A DNA stretch of 36,523 nt from contig CALUOU010000016.1 in assembly GCA_944322335.1 (NCBI GenBank), forward strand, positions 1 through 36,523, given 5' to 3'. Both the position numbers and the translations under genes were made by a program. The stretch's first letter is position 1, and each line of letters starts with the position of its first letter. Under the pieces are notes generated by a model. That model did not search any database. It had not been told where the DNA came from and saw nothing but the letters and a program-made list of their open reading frames with translations. This document shows, piece after piece, positions 25,528 through 34,417 of the stretch. This DNA is from an uncultured Bacteroides sp. (lineage in GTDB: Bacteria; Bacteroidota; Bacteroidia; Bacteroidales; Bacteroidaceae).

Positions 25528-28374
25528 ATGACAATGAAACGTTTAACAACAACATTGTGGACAGTGGCACTCCTGCTGTGCTGCGGTCTGCAACAGGTGT
25601 TTGCACAGCAAATGCCGCCCTTGCCTGTTGACAAGAATGTCCGCATCGGACAACTCGACAACGGGCTGACTTACTACATCCGCCACAACGACCTGCCCGA
25701 ACACCGGGTGGAATTTCACATCGCACAAAAGGTAGGCTCCATCCTGGAGGAGCCGCAGCAACGCGGATTGGCACACTTCCTGGAGCACATGGCCTTCAAC
25801 GGCACAGAGAACTTCCCTGGCGATGAACGCGGCTTAGGCATCGTCCAATGGTGTGAGACCAAAGGGATCCAGTTCGGAACAAACCTCAACGCTTATACAT
25901 CGGTGGATGAGACCGTGTACCGCATCAGCAATGTGCCCAGCACGGATGAAGCCGTCATCGACTCCTGTCTCCTCATTCTGCACGACTGGAGCAACTCTGT
26001 CCTGCTGAGCGACAAAGAGATTGACAAAGAGCGGGGCGTTATCCGGGAAGAATGGCGCAGCCGCAACGTAGGTATCCTCCGCCTCTACACCGAAGCGCAA
26101 CCGGTGTTCTATCCCAACTCCAAATATGCGGACTGTATGCCTATCGGCAGCATTGATGTCATCAACAATTTCCCCTATCAAGACCTGCGCGACTACTACG
26201 CCAAGTGGTATCGCCCTGACCTGCAAGGCATCATCATTGTGGGCGACATTGACGTGGATCAGATGGAAAGCAAAATCAAGTCCCTCTTCTCCGACATCAA
26301 AGCGCCCGTCAACCCGGCCGAACGCATCTATTACACCGTGCCCGACAACGAAGAGCCCATTGTCTACATCGGCAAGGACAAGGAAATCGACATGCCCAAT
26401 GTGGATCTCTATTTCAAGCATGACATCACTCCTGACAGCCTGAAAGGCACCGTGCTCTACCTGGTACAGAACTATATGTACTCAGCCATCGCCACCATGA
26501 TCAACGAACGCTTCAGCGAACTGGCACAATCGGCCAACCCGCCTTTCAACCAAGCCTACTGCGTGGCCGACGGCGATTTCTTCCTGGCCGGAACCAAGAA
26601 AGCCCTCAACATCGGCGCCTATACCAAGGACGACGGCCTGAGCCAAGCCCTGAAAGTGCTGGTGGCTGAACTGGAACGGATACGCCGCCACGGATTTACC
26701 GCATCGGAATATGACCGCGCCCGCGCCAACATCCTGCAACGTCTGGAATCGGCATACAACGAGCGCGAAAAGACCAAAAACGATGCCTACGTGAACGAAT
26801 ACATCGCCAACTTCCTGGATAAAGAGCCGATCCCCGGCATCGAGTATGAATACGCCACCCTGAACCAGCTTGCCCCGAACATCCCCGTTGAGCTTATCAA
26901 TCAAGGCGTGAAAGAGCTGATCACAGACGACAACCAGGCCGTCTTCATCGCCGCTCCCGACAAGGAAGGCGTGACCGTGCCCACTCAGGAAGAGGTCATC
27001 GCCGACCTGAAAGCCATGCCTACCCTGGACGTGCAGCCCTACGTGGACAAGGTCTCCAACGAACCGCTGATGAAAGAAACTCCCCAAGGCGGCAAGATCG
27101 TCAGCCAAAAAGACAACGCTCTCTATGGAGCGACCGAGCTGACGCTGTCCAACGGCATCAAAGTCTATGTGAAGAAGACCGACTTCAAGGCTGACGAGAT
27201 CCGCATGGCCGGTTACGGACTGGGCGGCACGAGCCTCTTTGACGACAAAGACAAGCTGAATTTCCAGCAATCCATCCTGAACGGTGTGGTAGAAGCCGGA
27301 GGCGCAGGCAACTTCAGCAATGTGGAGCTGACCAAAATGCTGGCCGGCAAGAAAGTGTCAGTCAGTGTAGGCATAGGCAACACACAGGAATACGCCAACG
27401 GCACCTGCTCGCCCAAGGACTTCGAGACCATGATGCAGCTGACTTACCTCTACATGACACAGCCCCGCAAGGACGAGGAAGCTTTCGCCTCCTTCAAGAA
27501 CCGCCTGAAAGCCCAACTGGAAAGCTCGGAAGCCAACCCGCTCATGGCACTGAACGACACGCTGAACTATGAGCTGTTCGGACAAAACCCGCGCTTCTTC
27601 CTCCTGAAAGCAGAGACGGTAGACCAGATCGATTATGACCGCATCCTGACCCTCTACAAACAAGCCTTTGCCGACAACGGAAACTTCCAGTTCTTCTTCG
27701 TGGGCAATGCCGAGCTGGATTCCATCAAGCCTTACATTGAGCAATACATCGGCGCACTGCCTGCCAAGAACAGCAAGCAAACCTACAACGCCGACAACCT
27801 GATGCAACCGGCCAAGGGACAGATTGAGACTGTTTTTGCCAAGGAACAGCAGACACCAATGGCCACTGTAGCCATGATCCTGAACGGGAACAGCACTTAC
27901 GACCTGAGAAACAATGTATTGATGAGCATGCTGAGCCAAGCTCTCGACATGATCTACACCGCCGAAGTGCGCGAGAAAGAAGGCGGCACGTATGGAGTGT
28001 CAACCTACGGATCGATCAATCCCGAACAGCAGATCAGCATGCTGCAAATCATCTACCAGACCGACCCGGCCAAATACGAACACCTGAACGGCATCATCAA
28101 CGCACAGCTGGACAAGGTGGCAGCCGAAGGCCCGACGGAAGAGCACATGCAGAAAATCAAAGAATACATGCTGAAGAAGCATAACGACAACCAGAAGGAA
28201 AACGCCTACTGGCTGAACAACCTGAAGAATTTCTGCTATACCGGCGTTGACATGACCAAGGACTATGTGGCTCTGATCAACAGCATCACCGCCAAAGACG
28301 TACAGGATTTTGCCGCCGGCCTGCTCAAGCAAGGCAACAAGGTGACTGTCGTCATGACTATGCCTGAGAACTAA
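25528..28374 (+). CDS. Periplasmic M16 family zinc metallopeptidase (pitrilysin-like)
   Basis: The 948-residue protein has a signal peptide (cleaved after VFAQ) and the inverted zinc motif HFLEH (His83, Glu86, His87), with the third ligand probably Glu164 at the usual distance of 77. RGVIREEWR follows. A second M16 half begins near ALYGATELTLSNGIKVYVKKTDF and lacks the zinc motif, as normal; its REKEGGTYGV near the end is the typical substrate-binding RxxxxxxYxV-type segment. The enzyme degrades peptides in the periplasm. Two ATGs are possible (25528 and 25534); AAAGGA at 25521-25526 is better spaced for 25534. A terminator follows directly. Confidence 0.93.
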   Translation: MTMKRLTTTLWTVALLLCCGLQQVFAQQMPPLPVDKNVRIGQLDNGLTYYIRHNDLPEHRVEFHIAQKVGSILEEPQQRGLAHFLEHMAFNGTENFPGDERGLGIVQWCETKGIQFGTNLNAYTSVDETVYRISNVPSTDEAVIDSCLLILHDWSNSVLLSDKEIDKERGVIREEWRSRNVGILRLYTEAQPVFYPNSKYADCMPIGSIDVINNFPYQDLRDYYAKWYRPDLQGIIIVGDIDVDQMESKIKSLFSDIKAPVNPAERIYYTVPDNEEPIVYIGKDKEIDMPNVDLYFKHDITPDSLKGTVLYLVQNYMYSAIATMINERFSELAQSANPPFNQAYCVADGDFFLAGTKKALNIGAYTKDDGLSQALKVLVAELERIRRHGFTASEYDRARANILQRLESAYNEREKTKNDAYVNEYIANFLDKEPIPGIEYEYATLNQLAPNIPVELINQGVKELITDDNQAVFIAAPDKEGVTVPTQEEVIADLKAMPTLDVQPYVDKVSNEPLMKETPQGGKIVSQKDNALYGATELTLSNGIKVYVKKTDFKADEIRMAGYGLGGTSLFDDKDKLNFQQSILNGVVEAGGAGNFSNVELTKMLAGKKVSVSVGIGNTQEYANGTCSPKDFETMMQLTYLYMTQPRKDEEAFASFKNRLKAQLESSEANPLMALNDTLNYELFGQNPRFFLLKAETVDQIDYDRILTLYKQAFADNGNFQFFFVGNAELDSIKPYIEQYIGALPAKNSKQTYNADNLMQPAKGQIETVFAKEQQTPMATVAMILNGNSTYDLRNNVLMSMLSQALDMIYTAEVREKEGGTYGVSTYGSINPEQQISMLQIIYQTDPAKYEHLNGIINAQLDKVAAEGPTEEHMQKIKEYMLKKHNDNQKENAYWLNNLKNFCYTGVDMTKDYVALINSITAKDVQDFAAGLLKQGNKVTVVMTMPEN

Positions 28375-28385
28375 AAAAAGAATTG

Positions 28386-28422
28386 CGAGGATGTGCCTTT
28401 CCGGAGGGACATCCTCGTTTTT
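28386..28422 (+). terminator. Rho-independent terminator after the M16 peptidase gene
   Basis: CGAGGATGT (28386-28394) pairs with ACATCCTCG (28409-28417), followed by five T. The stem starts 12 bp after the stop codon. Confidence 0.9.
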
Positions 28423-28487
28423 CATTTGACTTTCCTGCCCCTCTCTGGCACAGACCTCCCAACCATTCACCACTAACCTTTTCAAAC

Positions 28488-29981
28488 ATGAATCTTTTCT
28501 TAGAACTGCGCCGCCACGGCAAGCTGGCCGAAAAACGGCATCCCATGTACGAAAAAAACCGGTTCGCCAAGTTTTGGATGTATGCCATGGCCGTATTCTG
28601 GGCCGGCTACCTCATCTTCATCGGCACGATGTTCGCCTCAGCATTTGAAGGCGAAGCGGTAGAGCCCTATCACATACTGAACGCCGGACTGGTCTTTATC
28701 CTGGCATTGGATTTCGTCATGCGGTTTCCTTTTCAGAAAACTCCCACACAGGAAGTGAAACCCTACTTGCTGCTGCCGGTCAGACGCAACCGCCTGATCG
28801 ACTTCCTGCTCATCCGTTCGGGCTTGAACGGCTTCAACCTGGTGTGGCTCTTCCTTTTTATTCCTTTCGCCCTGCTGACCGTCACCAAATTTTATGGGCT
28901 GACAGGCGTATTGGCCTACTGCGCGGGCATCTGGCTGCTCATGCTGCTCAACAATTACTGGTTCCTGCTCTGCCGCACCCTCCTGAGCGACCGCATCTGG
29001 TGGGTGTTTCTTCCCATTCTCGTCTACAGCGGAATAGCCGCCGCGCTGCTCATTCCCGATGACAGTCCTGTATTCGACTGGTCTGTCACTTTGGGCGACG
29101 CCTACATCACCGGAAATCCCCTTGCCTTCTTGGGCACCTTGCTGGCTGTGGCGGCCATGTGGTACACCGACAGCCGGGTCATCCGCCGCTTCATCTACAA
29201 CGAACTGAACAAAGTGGAAGACTCTACCGTGAAGGTCAAGAAAATCTCCAACTATCAATTCCTGGACCGCTTCGGCCTGACCGGAGAATACATCCGCTTA
29301 GAGCTGAAACTGATGCTGCGCAACAAGATGTGCCGCAAGTCACTCATCTCCATCGCCTGCGTCGTAGCCTTGCTCAGCACCGTGATCGGCTTTACAGACA
29401 CTTACGGAGAAATGGGCAGCAACTTCTTCGTGCTCTACAACTACGTGATCTTCGCCCTGCTGTTCCTCTCCACCCTGATGAGCTATGAAGGCAACTACAT
29501 GGACGGACTGATGAGCCGACGTGAATCCATCTACGCCCTGCTGCGCGCCAAATACAGCCTATATGCCGTAGGGCTGCTGATCCCCTTCATCACCATGCTG
29601 CCAGGTGTCATCAAAGGGAACATCAGCCTGATGCAAAGCCTCTCATGGATGATGTTTACCGCCGGCCCCGTGTATTTCTGTTTCTTCCTGATCTGCCCCT
29701 ACAACAACCGCACCATCGACCTGAACGCCAAAATGACCAGCCGGCAGAACACAGGCACCGGCCTGCAGAACGTCATCAGCATCGCCGCTTTCGGCCTGCC
29801 CTTTGCGATATACTACAGCCTGATGGCTTTCATGGAAGAAGAGACGGTCCGGTGGACGCTCTGCGCCATCGGCCTTGGCTTCATCCTGACTTCCAAGCAT
29901 TGGATCAAACTGGTGTATACGCAGCTGATGAAACGCCGCTACCGGAACATGGAAGGATTCCGAGACAGCCGACAGAAATAA
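28488..29981 (+). CDS. DUF5687-type ABC transporter membrane protein
   Basis: A polytopic inner membrane protein of 497 residues with about ten hydrophobic helices, no signal peptide, and a long soluble loop in the middle (VEDSTVKVKKISNYQFLDRFGLTGEYIRLELKLMLRNK region). It resembles the DUF5687 family, Bacteroidetes membrane proteins that occur next to an ABC ATPase; here the ATPase gene follows after 40 bp. It probably forms the permease of an exporter; the substrate is not evident. The ATG at 28488 is chosen because the upstream part of the frame covers the terminator. Confidence 0.82.
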   Translation: MNLFLELRRHGKLAEKRHPMYEKNRFAKFWMYAMAVFWAGYLIFIGTMFASAFEGEAVEPYHILNAGLVFILALDFVMRFPFQKTPTQEVKPYLLLPVRRNRLIDFLLIRSGLNGFNLVWLFLFIPFALLTVTKFYGLTGVLAYCAGIWLLMLLNNYWFLLCRTLLSDRIWWVFLPILVYSGIAAALLIPDDSPVFDWSVTLGDAYITGNPLAFLGTLLAVAAMWYTDSRVIRRFIYNELNKVEDSTVKVKKISNYQFLDRFGLTGEYIRLELKLMLRNKMCRKSLISIACVVALLSTVIGFTDTYGEMGSNFFVLYNYVIFALLFLSTLMSYEGNYMDGLMSRRESIYALLRAKYSLYAVGLLIPFITMLPGVIKGNISLMQSLSWMMFTAGPVYFCFFLICPYNNRTIDLNAKMTSRQNTGTGLQNVISIAAFGLPFAIYYSLMAFMEEETVRWTLCAIGLGFILTSKHWIKLVYTQLMKRRYRNMEGFRDSRQK

Positions 29982-30021
29982 CCTGAAAACAAATGGACTA
30001 CAAAACCTAAAACTCATAGAC

Positions 30022-30813
30022 ATGATTGAAATTGACCAACTCCAGAAAAATTACGGTTCCAAAAAAGCCATTGACATTGATCACTATATCATCAACCGAG
30101 GCGACTTGCTGGGACTGGTGGGCAACAACGGAGCAGGCAAGACTACCCTGTTCCGCCTCATCCTTGACCTGGTGAAGGCTGACGAAGGCCGCGTCACCAT
30201 CAACAACATGGACGTAAGCCGCAGCGAAGAATGGAAAGAGATGACCGGCGCCTACATTGACGACGGTTTCCTCATCGACTACCTTACACCGGAAGAATAC
30301 TTCTATTTCATCGGCCGCATGTACGGACTGAAAAAGGAGGAAGTGGACCAACGCCTTCAGCCCTTTGAGCGCTTCATGAACGGTGAAGTCATCGGCCACC
30401 AGAAATTCATCCGCAACTTTTCCATGGGCAACAAACAGAAAATCGGAATCATCAGCGCCATGCTGCATCATCCGCAACTGCTCATTCTGGACGAACCGTT
30501 CAACTTTCTGGATCCTTCCAGCCAAGCCATCATCAAACACCTGCTGAAAGCCTACAATGAGAAATATGGAGCCACCATCCTCATTTCCAGCCATAACCTG
30601 AACCACACAGTGGACATCTGCCCACGCATCGCCCTGCTGGAACACGGCATTATCCTGCGCGACCTGCGCAACGAAAACAATTCGGCCGAACAGGAATTGG
30701 AAGCTTACTTCAACCTGAAAGCGGAAGAAGCTCCAGAAGAAAGGCCGGAAGATACACCGGAAACGGCAGAAGAGAAATCACCGGAAAACTCAGAAACAGA
30801 AGCACAAGCATGA
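30022..30813 (+). CDS. ABC transporter ATP-binding protein
   Basis: The 263-residue ATPase has Walker A GNNGAGKTT (34-42), signature NFSMGNKQK (132-140; SMGNK replaces the canonical SGGQ, as in many bacitracin- or Cu-type exporter ATPases), Walker B LLILDEP (153-159) and the H-loop His in ISSHNLN. The Q-loop is atypical (GAYIDDGFL). The last about 30 residues form a Glu/Pro-rich tail (APEERPEDTPETAEEKSPE) not normally part of the domain. It pairs with the preceding membrane protein. Its stop codon overlaps the next start by ATGA. Confidence 0.92.
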   Translation: MIEIDQLQKNYGSKKAIDIDHYIINRGDLLGLVGNNGAGKTTLFRLILDLVKADEGRVTINNMDVSRSEEWKEMTGAYIDDGFLIDYLTPEEYFYFIGRMYGLKKEEVDQRLQPFERFMNGEVIGHQKFIRNFSMGNKQKIGIISAMLHHPQLLILDEPFNFLDPSSQAIIKHLLKAYNEKYGATILISSHNLNHTVDICPRIALLEHGIILRDLRNENNSAEQELEAYFNLKAEEAPEERPEDTPETAEEKSPENSETEAQA

Positions 30814-31316
30814 AACGCTGTCTCGCCCCCCTCTGCCTGCTGCTGGCTCTGCTCTGTCTGAGCGGCTGCCACACATCCGCTCCCAAGCTGGACTACCGCG
30901 CCTTGGCACGCGCCTCCATCCGGCTGGGGGTGGACATTGATGCCGACGACAATCACCGCCTCTACCTGACCTCCGCCGAATGGATAGGCGTGCCCTACCG
31001 CATGGGCGGGCAAAGCAAACGGGGCACGGACTGCTCAGGACTGTCGAAACAGCTCTACAAGACAGTCTACCGCATCAACCTGCCACGCAGCACAGCCGAA
31101 CAGATGGACCAGACCCGGCGCGTAGCCCGCCGCAACCTGCACGAAGGAGACCTCGTGTTTTTCCGCAACCCTTCCTCCAAACGAGTGAGCCACGTGGGCA
31201 TCTACCTGAAAGAAGGCAAATTTATCCACGCCTCATCCAGCCAAGGAGTCATGGTGAGCCACTTGGAAGAGAATTATTGGAACAAATACTGGCTGAGGGG
31301 AGGACGATGGAAATGA
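30810..31316 (+). CDS. NlpC/P60 family cell wall peptidase lipoprotein
   Basis: A 168-residue lipoprotein (LSGC, Cys20) with a complete NlpC/P60 Cys peptidase domain: Cys75 in GTDCSGLSKQLY, His128 in VSHVGIYL and the polar third residue His140 in KFIHASS. These enzymes cut peptide cross-links or stems in peptidoglycan. It overlaps the ABC ATPase gene by 4 bp and should be translationally coupled to it, which suggests that the ABC pair and the hydrolase act together at the envelope, as in FtsEX-type control; this link is inference. Confidence 0.92.
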   Translation: MKRCLAPLCLLLALLCLSGCHTSAPKLDYRALARASIRLGVDIDADDNHRLYLTSAEWIGVPYRMGGQSKRGTDCSGLSKQLYKTVYRINLPRSTAEQMDQTRRVARRNLHEGDLVFFRNPSSKRVSHVGIYLKEGKFIHASSSQGVMVSHLEENYWNKYWLRGGRWK

Positions 31317-31353
31317 CTTTTTCAGATGCCGCGTGAAAAAAAAGAATATTCCA

Positions 31354-31386
31354 TTGGCATAATTCAGAGGAAAAAGCCTATATTTG
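31354..31386 (+). promoter_or_regulatory. Promoter of the TonB-family gene
   Basis: TATATTTG (31379-31386) is an exact -7 box; TTG at 31354-31356 is 22 nt upstream. Transcription would start near 31393, leaving a very short leader, which rules out the upstream TTG start at 31384. Confidence 0.55.
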
Positions 31387-31404
31387 CCCGAAAGGAATAT
31401 GGGT

Positions 31405-32106
31405 ATGGAAATCAAAAAGGCACCGGAAGCCGACTTAGAAAACAAACGGGGCACATGGCTGCTGATGGGCTATGTGGCTGTTCTTGCCTTGCTCTACATC
31501 GCCTTGGAATGGAACACCCGCGATGAAGAGCAGGTCACAGACTGGATCTCCTCTGCCCCTGTGTATGAAGAGGAGATCGAGCTGCCTCCCTCCCAGCTGC
31601 CGGGATCTTCCCTCCCCCCTCCTCCGCCGCCCGCTACGGAAGAAGTCATCCCCTCTACAGACCGGCTGACCCTACTTGACGATCTGTCCAAAGAACTGGA
31701 AACCAGCTTTGCCCCTATCGACGAGACGACAGCTCTCAGCGAACTGGCTGCCATACCCATGGAAGAAAGCCACGACCGCTCCCTGGAAAATACCGTCTAT
31801 GACATCGTGGAACAAATGCCTGAATTTCCCGACGGAGGCATCCGAGGACTGATGCGCTACCTCACCCAGCACATTTTCTATCCGGATGCAGCCGTGAGAA
31901 ACCGCATCCAAGGGCAAGTGACGGTGCAATTCATCGTCGAGGCTGACGGAAGCATTGCCGATGTCAGCATCCTGAAAGGCGTGCATCTCTATTTGGACCG
32001 GGAAGCCTTGCGCGTGATCCGGCGCATGCCACGCTGGAAACCGGGCATCCGGGACGGACAGCCGGTAAGAGTGAGATGCACCTTGCCTGTCATTTTTAAA
32101 CTGTAA
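31405..32106 (+). CDS. TonB-family energy-transducing protein
   Basis: A 233-residue protein with one N-terminal membrane anchor (about 17-36, TWLLMGYVAVLALLYIAL), a Pro-rich periplasmic region (ELPPSQLPGSSLPPPPPP) and a C-terminal TonB domain (about 150-233: QGQVTVQFIVEADGSIADVSILKG, then DREALRVIRRMPRWKPG). It would connect the proton-motive ExbBD complex to outer membrane receptors such as SusC proteins. It is an orphan copy without exbB/exbD. The start at 31405 is preceded by AAAGGA at 31391-31396 with good spacing; 31399 is too close. Confidence 0.9.
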   Translation: MEIKKAPEADLENKRGTWLLMGYVAVLALLYIALEWNTRDEEQVTDWISSAPVYEEEIELPPSQLPGSSLPPPPPPATEEVIPSTDRLTLLDDLSKELETSFAPIDETTALSELAAIPMEESHDRSLENTVYDIVEQMPEFPDGGIRGLMRYLTQHIFYPDAAVRNRIQGQVTVQFIVEADGSIADVSILKGVHLYLDREALRVIRRMPRWKPGIRDGQPVRVRCTLPVIFKL

Positions 32107-32134
32107 TCCATAAATCCTAAAAAATAAGACTATC

Positions 32135-33109
32135 ATGTTTACAACATCTGAACTTCTGGAAAAGATCAACGCCCATATGGCTCGCCTGCAATACAGCCGT
32201 CCTCCCAAAGGACTGTATGAACCGATCGAATACGTGCTCTCCATCGGAGGCAAACGCATCCGTCCGACCCTGATGCTGATGGCCTACAACCTCTACCGCG
32301 AAGACGTGGACCGCATCTTGAACCCGGCCGCCGCCATTGAGATCTATCACAACTATACCTTGCTCCACGATGACCTGATGGACCGCGCAGACCGCCGCCG
32401 AGGCAAACCCACCGTACACAAAGTGTGGAACGACAACACAGCCATCCTTTCGGGAGACGCCATGCTGGTGCTGGCCTATCAATACATGACCCAATGCACC
32501 GAAAGCCTGCTGCCCCAAGTGATGAGACTCTTCAGCCAGACCGCTTTGGAAATCTGCGAAGGACAACAGCTGGACATGGAATTTGAACAGCGCACAGACG
32601 TGACCGAAGAGGAATACCTGGAAATGATCCGCCTGAAGACTTCCGTCCTGCTGGCTGCCAGCCTGAAAATCGGCGCCCTGCTGGGAGAAGCGCCCGCACA
32701 AGACGCCGACCGCCTGTATGACTTCGGCATGAACCTGGGAGTGGCGTTCCAGCTGAAAGACGATTTGCTGGACGTGTATGGCGACGCGGCCGTGTTCGGC
32801 AAGAACATCGGCGGGGACATCCTCTGCAACAAAAAGACGTATCTCCTGATCCAAGCCTGGAAACTGGCCGACAAAGACCAACGGCAGGAGCTGGAAAAAT
32901 GGATAAGCGCCTCCAGCTTTGACCCGGCCGAGAAAATAGCGGCTGTGACCCGACTGTATAACCAAATCGGCATAAAAACTCTCTGTGAAGAAAAAATAGC
33001 TGCCTACAGCCAGCTGGCCGGAGCCAACCTGGATGCCGTGAACCTCGACAACGGCCGGAAAAAAGAATTGCGGACCCTGATGGAACGGCTGATGCATCGG
33101 ACTGTTTAA
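32135..33109 (+). CDS. Polyprenyl diphosphate synthase
   Basis: A 324-residue trans-isoprenyl diphosphate synthase. Both Asp-rich motifs are intact: DDLMD (79-83) followed by RADRRRGKPT, and KDDLLDVYGD (208-217). GGKRIRP (38-44) binds the isopentenyl diphosphate. The aromatic Tyr74 at the fifth position before the first motif favours a short product (C15-C20), but this is only suggestive. The product feeds carrier lipid and quinone synthesis. It follows the TonB gene after 28 bp and precedes the unknown gene by 15 bp; one transcript is likely. Confidence 0.92.
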   Translation: MFTTSELLEKINAHMARLQYSRPPKGLYEPIEYVLSIGGKRIRPTLMLMAYNLYREDVDRILNPAAAIEIYHNYTLLHDDLMDRADRRRGKPTVHKVWNDNTAILSGDAMLVLAYQYMTQCTESLLPQVMRLFSQTALEICEGQQLDMEFEQRTDVTEEEYLEMIRLKTSVLLAASLKIGALLGEAPAQDADRLYDFGMNLGVAFQLKDDLLDVYGDAAVFGKNIGGDILCNKKTYLLIQAWKLADKDQRQELEKWISASSFDPAEKIAAVTRLYNQIGIKTLCEEKIAAYSQLAGANLDAVNLDNGRKKELRTLMERLMHRTV

Positions 33110-33124
33110 ACAGAAAGGAAAAAG

Positions 33125-33844
33125 ATGCCCTACAGAAGATTACCCAACACAGACCAAGCCCGCATCAGAGCCTTGAGAACCGCCGTGAACAAAGGGGAGG
33201 AATCGGACGTGTATGACCTTCCCTTTTCCATCACGGTGTGGACTGACGCGCGAAATTTCCTGATGCGGTTTGAGGCGGCGCAGACATACTACTCCGAATG
33301 CTACCAACGCCAGGCACAGGCCGGACGCAAACACCAAAACAACGTAAAGATGGCCCGCCTGTACATCTCACACTTCATACAAGTGCTGAACCTGGCCGTC
33401 ATCCGGGGAGAGGTGCGGACTGCGCATAAGGATCTCTACGGATTGCCCCTGAAAAGCAACAATGTGCCAGACCTGATCTCGGAAACCTCCATCGCCGAAT
33501 GGGGAAAGAAAACCATCCAGGGAGAAAACAAACGGATCTCGCAAGGAGGCATTCCCATCTACAATCCTACCATAGCCAAAGTGAAGGTGCATTATGACAT
33601 CTTCATGGAAAGCTATGAAAAGCAGAAGAACCTGCAGACCCTCACCTCACGCAGTCTGGAAGCGCTGGCTTCGATGCGGAACGAAGCAGACCACCTCATC
33701 CTGGACATCTGGAACCAAGTAGAGAAGCATTTTGAAAACGTAGTCCCCAACGAAAAAAGGCTGGACCTCTGCCGCGAATATGGCGTGGTGTACTATTACC
33801 GCACCGGCGAAAAACAATCCAACAGCCAAACGACATCATCATGA
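33125..33844 (+). CDS. Hypothetical protein, probably conserved in Bacteroidales
   Basis: I do not recognise a functional domain in this 239-residue soluble protein. It starts MPYRRLPNTDQARIRAL, is rich in charged helices and has no signal peptide, membrane helix or metal motif. Typical codon use and the tight operon position (15 bp after the synthase gene) support a real gene. Its stop codon TGA overlaps the ATG of a broken tatD copy (ATGA at 33841-33844), so the ancestral order was probably synthase, this gene, tatD, and the protein may work in a basic cell process. Confidence 0.8.
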   Translation: MPYRRLPNTDQARIRALRTAVNKGEESDVYDLPFSITVWTDARNFLMRFEAAQTYYSECYQRQAQAGRKHQNNVKMARLYISHFIQVLNLAVIRGEVRTAHKDLYGLPLKSNNVPDLISETSIAEWGKKTIQGENKRISQGGIPIYNPTIAKVKVHYDIFMESYEKQKNLQTLTSRSLEALASMRNEADHLILDIWNQVEKHFENVVPNEKRLDLCREYGVVYYYRTGEKQSNSQTTSS

Positions 33845-33906
33845 AACTGATTGATCCACATGCCATTTCTTCTTAGAGGTATTTGCCGAGGAATCGCCGG
33901 AAAAGT
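33841..33906 (+). pseudogene. 5' remnant of tatD
   Basis: The first about 60 nt align with the start of the intact tatD at 35035: 13 of the first 14 bases agree, and about 45 of 60 overall, with one base missing after CACATGCC. Restoring that base gives MKLIDPHAxFFLEVFAEESPE, against MRLIDSHAHLFLEEFAEDLPA in the intact protein. As it stands the frame stops after a few codons. Similarity fades near 33906, where the minus-strand island begins. The ATG overlaps the stop of the previous gene by ATGA, the usual arrangement inside an operon. Confidence 0.85.
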
Positions 33907-33927
33907 GTGTTTATAGACAAACAGCTC

Positions 33928-34131
33928 TCACTCCAACTGGTTTTCCTGGAAACCGCCTTCCGCCAGGTTGCGGTAGAAAGCCGGATTGGTTTGGGCGATG
34001 TCCGCCGCACTCAGTTCCAGCAGCGGAACGACTTCGTTTTTACACACCAGATACTTGTCCGTAAAGGCGTTGTAGAGCAGCGAAACCGTTTCAGACAGCC
34101 GGATGAGCGAATTATAGATACTTTGTTTCAT
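33928..34131 (-). CDS. Small protein like the N-terminus of radical-SAM peptide maturases, probable truncated remnant
   Basis: The 67-residue ORF begins MKQSIYNSLIRLSETVSLLYNAFTD and ends NPAFYRNLAEGGFQENQLE. The pattern KQSxYN ... LLYNAFTDKYLVC ... PxFYxxL...GF is what I know from the first about 70 residues (leader-binding, PqqD-like region) of radical-SAM/SPASM peptide maturases in Bacteroidetes, which then continue into the CxxxCxxC domain. Here a stop follows and no such domain is found downstream, where the tatD remnant and the end of a plus-strand gene lie. It is therefore a decayed maturase or a free-standing recognition domain. The ATG at 34131 overlaps the end of the upstream Cys-rich gene by 20 bp, with AAGG as ribosome site; an ATG at 34161 would add ten Lys-rich residues. 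The family call is from memory. Confidence 0.55.
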   Translation of the reverse strand: MKQSIYNSLIRLSETVSLLYNAFTDKYLVCKNEVVPLLELSAADIAQTNPAFYRNLAEGGFQENQLE

Positions 34132-34411
34132 GACCTTGCGTTTTTTTGTTGCCTTTGCCACTGCTGCAAGTGTCCTTGTTGTGCGCCTGTCCGCATTGAA
34201 AGCTGTTGGTACAGGTCAAGGTGTTCGTGCTTTTGTGGCATGAATATTCATTCTGACAATTGCTGTTCAAAGAATTGTCACACATTTGGTTGGATGCGCA
34301 TGACCCTTTGTTCTCATCCCCAGCCAAAAGGACGGCCTGTTGTTCCGCATTGAGTTCCTGTGTTTCCAGCGATGCAATGAATGCATGAATGCTTTCTGTC
34401 ATCTGTTTCAT
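34112..34411 (-). CDS. Small Cys-repeat protein, candidate modified-peptide precursor (copy 2)
   Basis: This 99-residue protein has a short helical leader MKQMTESIHAFIASLETQELNAEQQAVLLAGDE-like segment (residues 1-33, quoted in part) and a Cys-repeat core. Cys are at 38, 44, 52, 58, 67, 73 and 82, spacing 5-7-5-8-5-8; residues between are mostly Asn, Ser, Thr, Gln. It is paralogous to the ORF at 34568-34954: ELNAEQQA is identical and 25 bp of DNA match exactly (34335-34359 and 34833-34857). There is no signal peptide. The pattern (leader plus low-complexity Cys core, next to a maturase-like ORF) suggests a ribosomally made, modified peptide. I cannot assign it to a named family. Confidence 0.72.
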   Translation of the reverse strand: MKQMTESIHAFIASLETQELNAEQQAVLLAGDENKGSCASNQMCDNSLNSNCQNEYSCHKSTNTLTCTNSFQCGQAHNKDTCSSGKGNKKTQGHETKYL

Positions 34412-34417
34412 ACCGTT

